The position numbers were made by a program, and so were the translations under genes. Shown piece after piece: positions 60,806 through 64,000 of a stretch of DNA of 64,000 bases. Position 1 is the stretch's first letter. Each line of letters opens with the position of its first letter. This stretch comes from Chloracidobacterium validum (GTDB taxonomy: Bacteria > Acidobacteriota > Blastocatellia > Chloracidobacteriales > Chloracidobacteriaceae). The stretch lies in assembly GCF_018304825.1 (NCBI RefSeq), contig NZ_CP072648.1, positions 2,525,501-2,589,500 on the forward strand, given 5' to 3'. A model generated the notes under the pieces. The model was not told the DNA's origin. It saw only the letters and a program-made list of their open reading frames with translations, and made no database searches.

Positions 60806-62233
60806 ATGACAGCAACAGCATTGGCAACCACTACGGGCGGACGCCCACGGGTTATCATCTGCGGCGGTGGGCTGGCCGGACTTGCGGCGGCCAAAACGCT
60901 CGTGGATAACGGTCTGGAAGTCGAGTTACTGGAACAGCGCCCCATCCTGGGCGGGAAGGTGTCCGCGTGGAAAGATGCCGATGGCGACTGGATTGAAACC
61001 GGACTCCATGTGTTCTTTGGCGCCTATGTCGAGATTTATGAACTGATGAAAGAACTCGGCATCTACAACCGGATTTTGTGGAAAGAGCACAAGCTCACCT
61101 ACACGCTCGACCGGGGCGAGCGCTTCAGCTTCCGCACGACCAAGCTCCCCTCACCGCTGCACCTGCTGCCGGCGGTTTTTGAGAACCATTACTTCTCGTT
61201 GCCGGAGAAGCTCACGCTCGGCAAGTCGCTCTTCCCGATGGTTTTTGGTAACGATCAGTACATGGCCGAACAGGATCGTTACACGTACCAGGAGTGGCAT
61301 CGGCGGTGGGGCATCAACGAACGCATGCTCAAGAAAATGTTTCTTCCGATGACACTTTCACTAAAGTTCATGCCGCCGGAAGAAATCTCGGCCAAGGTCG
61401 TGCTGGACGTTGCCGGCACGTTCCTGCGCGAACCGCATGCCTCGCGCATGGGTTTTCTGAAAGGCTCGCCGCAGGAGCACCTCACCCAACCGCTGGCCGA
61501 TTACATCACGGCCAAGGGTGGCCGCATCCGTACCAACTGCAATGTCAAAACGCTCGTGCTCGATGAAAAGCGCCGGATTGCCGGGGTAGAACTCATCACG
61601 GGCGAGCGCATCGTCGGCGACTATTACCTGACGGCGCTGCCAATTCACAAACTCCAGCGCGTGATCCCGTCCGAACTCAAGGAAGACCCCTTCTTTGGCA
61701 ATCTTGACCAGTTTGAGGGCGTGCCGGTCGTGACCGTGCAGATGTGGTTTGACCGTCAGATTTCGTTTATTGACAACATTCTGTTTTGTCCTGATGGGAT
61801 CATTCCGGTGTACGCAGATTTCGGCAACACAACGCCGGATTACTTCCTCGATCAGAAGGCTGAAATGGCGCAGCGCCGTTCCCGAATGGAGTTTGTCGTC
61901 GCGCCGGCCCGCGACATCATCGGACAAAGCGATGAAGACATCATCGGGCGCGTCTGGGAAAACGTGAAATCCTGTTTCCCCAACACTGCGCCCAAAGCCA
62001 AGGTCACGAAAGCAACGGTGGTTCGCATTCCCCAGTCCGTGTTTGCCACCAAGCCGGGGATTGACCGCCTGCGCCCGACGCAGAAGACGCCGGTTCCCAA
62101 CTTCTTTCTGGCGGGTGGCTACACGCAGCAGCGGTTCTACGACAGCATGGAAGGCGCGGTGTCGAGTGGGCGGCGGGCGGCGGCGGCCATCCTGGAAGCC
62201 CACCGGGCTAGCGGCGCGCTTGCCGGCCGGTGA
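60806..62233 (+). CDS. crtP: Phytoene desaturase, plant/cyanobacterial (CrtP) type
   Basis: 475-residue FAD enzyme converting phytoene to zeta-carotene, peripheral to the membrane. The start VIICGGGLAGLAAAKTLVDNG and GGKVSAWKDADGDWIETGLH, HVFFGAYVEIYELMKELGI match plant PDS/CrtP. Zeta-carotene desaturase (CrtQ) has a different GGKV...MGLHVFFG pattern, so CrtP is favoured. The C-terminal FLAGGYTQQRFYDSMEGAVSSG is the second FAD motif. It lies 133 bp after valS and touches the next gene's GTG alternative start. Confidence 0.88.
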   Translation: MTATALATTTGGRPRVIICGGGLAGLAAAKTLVDNGLEVELLEQRPILGGKVSAWKDADGDWIETGLHVFFGAYVEIYELMKELGIYNRILWKEHKLTYTLDRGERFSFRTTKLPSPLHLLPAVFENHYFSLPEKLTLGKSLFPMVFGNDQYMAEQDRYTYQEWHRRWGINERMLKKMFLPMTLSLKFMPPEEISAKVVLDVAGTFLREPHASRMGFLKGSPQEHLTQPLADYITAKGGRIRTNCNVKTLVLDEKRRIAGVELITGERIVGDYYLTALPIHKLQRVIPSELKEDPFFGNLDQFEGVPVVTVQMWFDRQISFIDNILFCPDGIIPVYADFGNTTPDYFLDQKAEMAQRRSRMEFVVAPARDIIGQSDEDIIGRVWENVKSCFPNTAPKAKVTKATVVRIPQSVFATKPGIDRLRPTQKTPVPNFFLAGGYTQQRFYDSMEGAVSSGRRAAAAILEAHRASGALAGR

Positions 62234-62265
62234 GGGACGACCTCCCGTTTCTCAGGTCAGTTTTG

Positions 62266-63678
62266 ATGACAACGTCTTTTCCACGTTTCACATTCGTGCT
62301 GGTCTGGCTCTTGGCGGCGGCGCTGACGCTGACTCGCGGCCAGACCCGACCGACCGAAGCGGTTGACTTGCTCGTGCGGGGCGGCACGGTCGTCACCATG
62401 GACGCCCAGCGGCGCGTCATCCCGAACGGCTTTGTCGCCGTTCGCGGCAGCCAGATTGTCGCCGTAGGCGACACGGCCGATGCCGGACGCTACCGCGCCA
62501 AAACGGTCATCGAGGCCGGCGGCAAGGCCGTCCTGCCAGGTCTCATCAACGCCCACACGCACGTTCCCATGACACTGTTTCGGGGACTGGCCGATGACCT
62601 GCTGCTTCAGGAGTGGCTGACGAAGTTTATTTTCCCGGCCGAGGCCAAGAACGTCTCACGGGATATGGTCCGCGCCGGGACGCGCCTGGCCTGCCTGGAG
62701 CTGATCCGGGGCGGCACGACCTGCTTCGTGGATATGTACTATTTCGAGGGCGACATTGCCGAGGTCACGGAAGCTGCCGGACTCCGGGCCATCCTGGGGC
62801 AGACGATCATTGACTTTCCGGTTCCCGACGCCCTGACGCCTCAAATGGGGATTGCGCAGGCTGAGCGCTTCATCCAGAAATACCGGTCTGGCCACCCGCT
62901 CATCACACCGGCCGTTGCGCCGCATGCGCCCTACACCTGTGCCCCGGAAACGCTGGCCGCGTGCCGTAAGCTTGCTGACCAATACGGCGTGCCACTGGTC
63001 ATTCACCTTGCCGAAGCCGACACCGAAACCCAAACCATCCTGGAACGGTACGGGAAGCGTCCCGTGGCGCACGTCGAGCAGGTCGGCGTGTTTGGTCCGC
63101 GCACGATTGCCGCGCATGTCGTGCAAGTGCAGGCCAACGAGTACGCCATTCTGAAAAAGCACAACGTCGGGGTTGCTCACTGCCCGCAAAGCAACATGAA
63201 GCTGGCGGCAGGCGTCGCGCCCATTCCAGACCTGCTGGCGGCCGGGCTGGCCATCGGGCTTGGGACGGACGGCGCGGCGTCCAATAACGACCTCGATTTG
63301 TTTGAGGAAATGGATACGGCGGCCAAGCTCCACAAGGTGACACACCGCGATCCGACCCTCGTGCCGGCGCTCAAGGCGCTTGAAATGGCGACCATCGAAG
63401 GTGCGCGCGCCGTTCACCTGGCCGACCGGATCGGATCGCTGGAAGTCGGCAAGCTGGCGGATTTCATCGTGGTGGACATCTCCACGCCACGCCAGCTACC
63501 GAACTACAACCTCTACTCGACGCTGGTTTATGCGACCAAAAGCAGCGACGTGGAAACCGTTGTGGTGCATGGCAAGCTGCTGATGCGCGACCGGCGCATG
63601 CTCACCCTGGATGAAGCGTCCATCCGCCGTGAGACGGCGGCCTTCCGGGCGCGTATCCTTGAAAGCCTCAAGAAATAA
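62266..63678 (+). CDS. Exported amidohydrolase, MTA/SAH-deaminase-like
   Basis: Metal-dependent hydrolase of about 470 residues. After a signal-peptide-like segment (MTTSFPRFTFVLVWLLAAALT) comes the composite domain with PGLINAHTHVPM (metal His pair), PAVAPHAPYTC, VIHLAEADTETQ, HCPQSNMKLA and LGTDGAASNNDLDLF (metal Asp). This set matches the methylthioadenosine/S-adenosylhomocysteine deaminase group. An exported member is unusual since the substrates are cytosolic. GTG 62230 overlaps the crtP stop and is an alternative start. Confidence 0.82.
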   Translation: MTTSFPRFTFVLVWLLAAALTLTRGQTRPTEAVDLLVRGGTVVTMDAQRRVIPNGFVAVRGSQIVAVGDTADAGRYRAKTVIEAGGKAVLPGLINAHTHVPMTLFRGLADDLLLQEWLTKFIFPAEAKNVSRDMVRAGTRLACLELIRGGTTCFVDMYYFEGDIAEVTEAAGLRAILGQTIIDFPVPDALTPQMGIAQAERFIQKYRSGHPLITPAVAPHAPYTCAPETLAACRKLADQYGVPLVIHLAEADTETQTILERYGKRPVAHVEQVGVFGPRTIAAHVVQVQANEYAILKKHNVGVAHCPQSNMKLAAGVAPIPDLLAAGLAIGLGTDGAASNNDLDLFEEMDTAAKLHKVTHRDPTLVPALKALEMATIEGARAVHLADRIGSLEVGKLADFIVVDISTPRQLPNYNLYSTLVYATKSSDVETVVVHGKLLMRDRRMLTLDEASIRRETAAFRARILESLKK

Positions 63679-63706
63679 CACCTCCCACTGCCAGAAGGCA
63701 TCCTCC

Positions 63707-64000
63707 ATGCTGATTGAATCCAAAGTTCAGACCGACAGCGAAGATTTTCAGACCAACTACGCGGCGCTACTCGCGCAATGCGAACAACTGCGCGAGCGGC
63801 TCGAACTCGTCAAACAGGGCGGCGGCCCGGCCGCGCAGGAACGGTTCGTGTCCAAAGGCAAGCTGCTGCCCCGCGAACGCATCGAACAGTTGATTGATCC
63901 ACGCAGTGACTTTCTGGAGCTGTCCCCGCTAGCCGCTTGGGACATGTATGACAACGAAGCCCCATGTGCTTCGTTCATTGCCGGCATTGGCCGGGTTCAC
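63707..64000 (+). CDS. Acyl-CoA carboxylase carboxyltransferase subunit (3' end outside window)
   Basis: First 98 residues of a biotin-dependent carboxyltransferase beta subunit. The pattern RFVSKGKLLPRERIEQLIDP.SDFLELSPLAAWDMYD.EAPCASFIAGIGRVH matches the methylcrotonoyl/propionyl-CoA carboxylase beta family, closest to MccB. The gene follows the amidohydrolase by 28 bp and continues past the window. Confidence 0.8.
   Translation, partial: MLIESKVQTDSEDFQTNYAALLAQCEQLRERLELVKQGGGPAAQERFVSKGKLLPRERIEQLIDPRSDFLELSPLAAWDMYDNEAPCASFIAGIGRVH

Noticed and set aside
61361-62203. 280-aa minus-strand frame
   Set aside because: Antisense to crtP, whose FAD motifs are intact.

Overview
This 64 kb window comes from the chromosome of a phototrophic Acidobacteriota bacterium, almost certainly Chloracidobacterium (C. 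thermophilum or a close relative). The deciding evidence is a minus-strand cluster (about 6.46-13.9 kb) encoding a homodimeric type-I reaction-centre core (PscA, with the FX Cys motif), its two-cluster FeS subunit (PscB) and the Fenna-Matthews-Olson antenna protein (FmoA). An ArsA-type ATPase and two paralogous lipoprotein c-type cytochromes follow. Plant/cyanobacterial-type carotenoid enzymes (a CrtP-like phytoene desaturase and a CrtD-like 3,4-desaturase) and many Ser/Thr-kinase/FHA genes fit the same lineage. GC content is fairly high and gene density is high, with many 4-bp stop/start overlaps. I see no rRNA, CRISPR array, insertion sequence or phage.

Layout. 0-6.4 kb: a dihydrouridine synthase cut by the window edge, an unknown protein, TPR, HEAT-repeat and PEGA envelope/scaffold proteins, and an AmgK-like sugar kinase. 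6.4-13.9 kb: the photosynthesis cluster, with stem-loops between most of its genes. 14.3-17 kb: pdxT, tRNA-Leu(GAG), secG, tpiA and a small membrane protein. 17.1-21.7 kb: a signalling cassette (zinc-ribbon/FHA protein, Ser/Thr kinase/FHA, FHA-GAF-PP2C phosphatase, CheY-like receiver). 21.7-25.2 kb: a RecU-like resolvase, a metallophosphoesterase, a photolyase-domain-like protein and mnmA. 25.4-31.5 kb: typA, an ABC ATPase, rsmD, a CNNM/CorC protein, ybeY and an esterase. 31.8-36.1 kb: a small secreted Arg/Gly-rich protein, then a probable metal (zinc) module made of a CobW/ZNG1 GTPase divergent from an ABC ATPase plus an FtsX-type permease carrying eight consecutive His.

36.3-45.2 kb: an Uma2-type protein with a long repeat coiled coil, CrtD-like desaturase, miaA, tRNA-Ser(UGA), an AtpZ-like protein, kynurenine 3-monooxygenase, a kinase-SUMF1 fusion and truA. 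45.3-54.9 kb: uppS, a TPR membrane protein, tsaB, gcvPB, a GT-C-like membrane protein, the proton-pumping pyrophosphatase HppA and an orphan nucleoside-type ABC permease. 55-56.7 kb: an AAA ATPase/DUF4276 pair that looks like a split OLD-family module. 57-64 kb: a ferredoxin-domain protein of chlorosome-like architecture, valS, crtP, a secreted amidohydrolase and the start of a carboxyltransferase gene cut by the window edge.

How it works together. Pigment, antenna and reaction-centre genes (fmoA, pscA, pscB, crtP, crtD-like), candidate electron donors (two cytochromes c) and a membrane pyrophosphatase that can store energy as a proton gradient make this window the core of a light-driven electron-transport lifestyle. 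All functions are read from sequence motifs and family knowledge. No database search was run.
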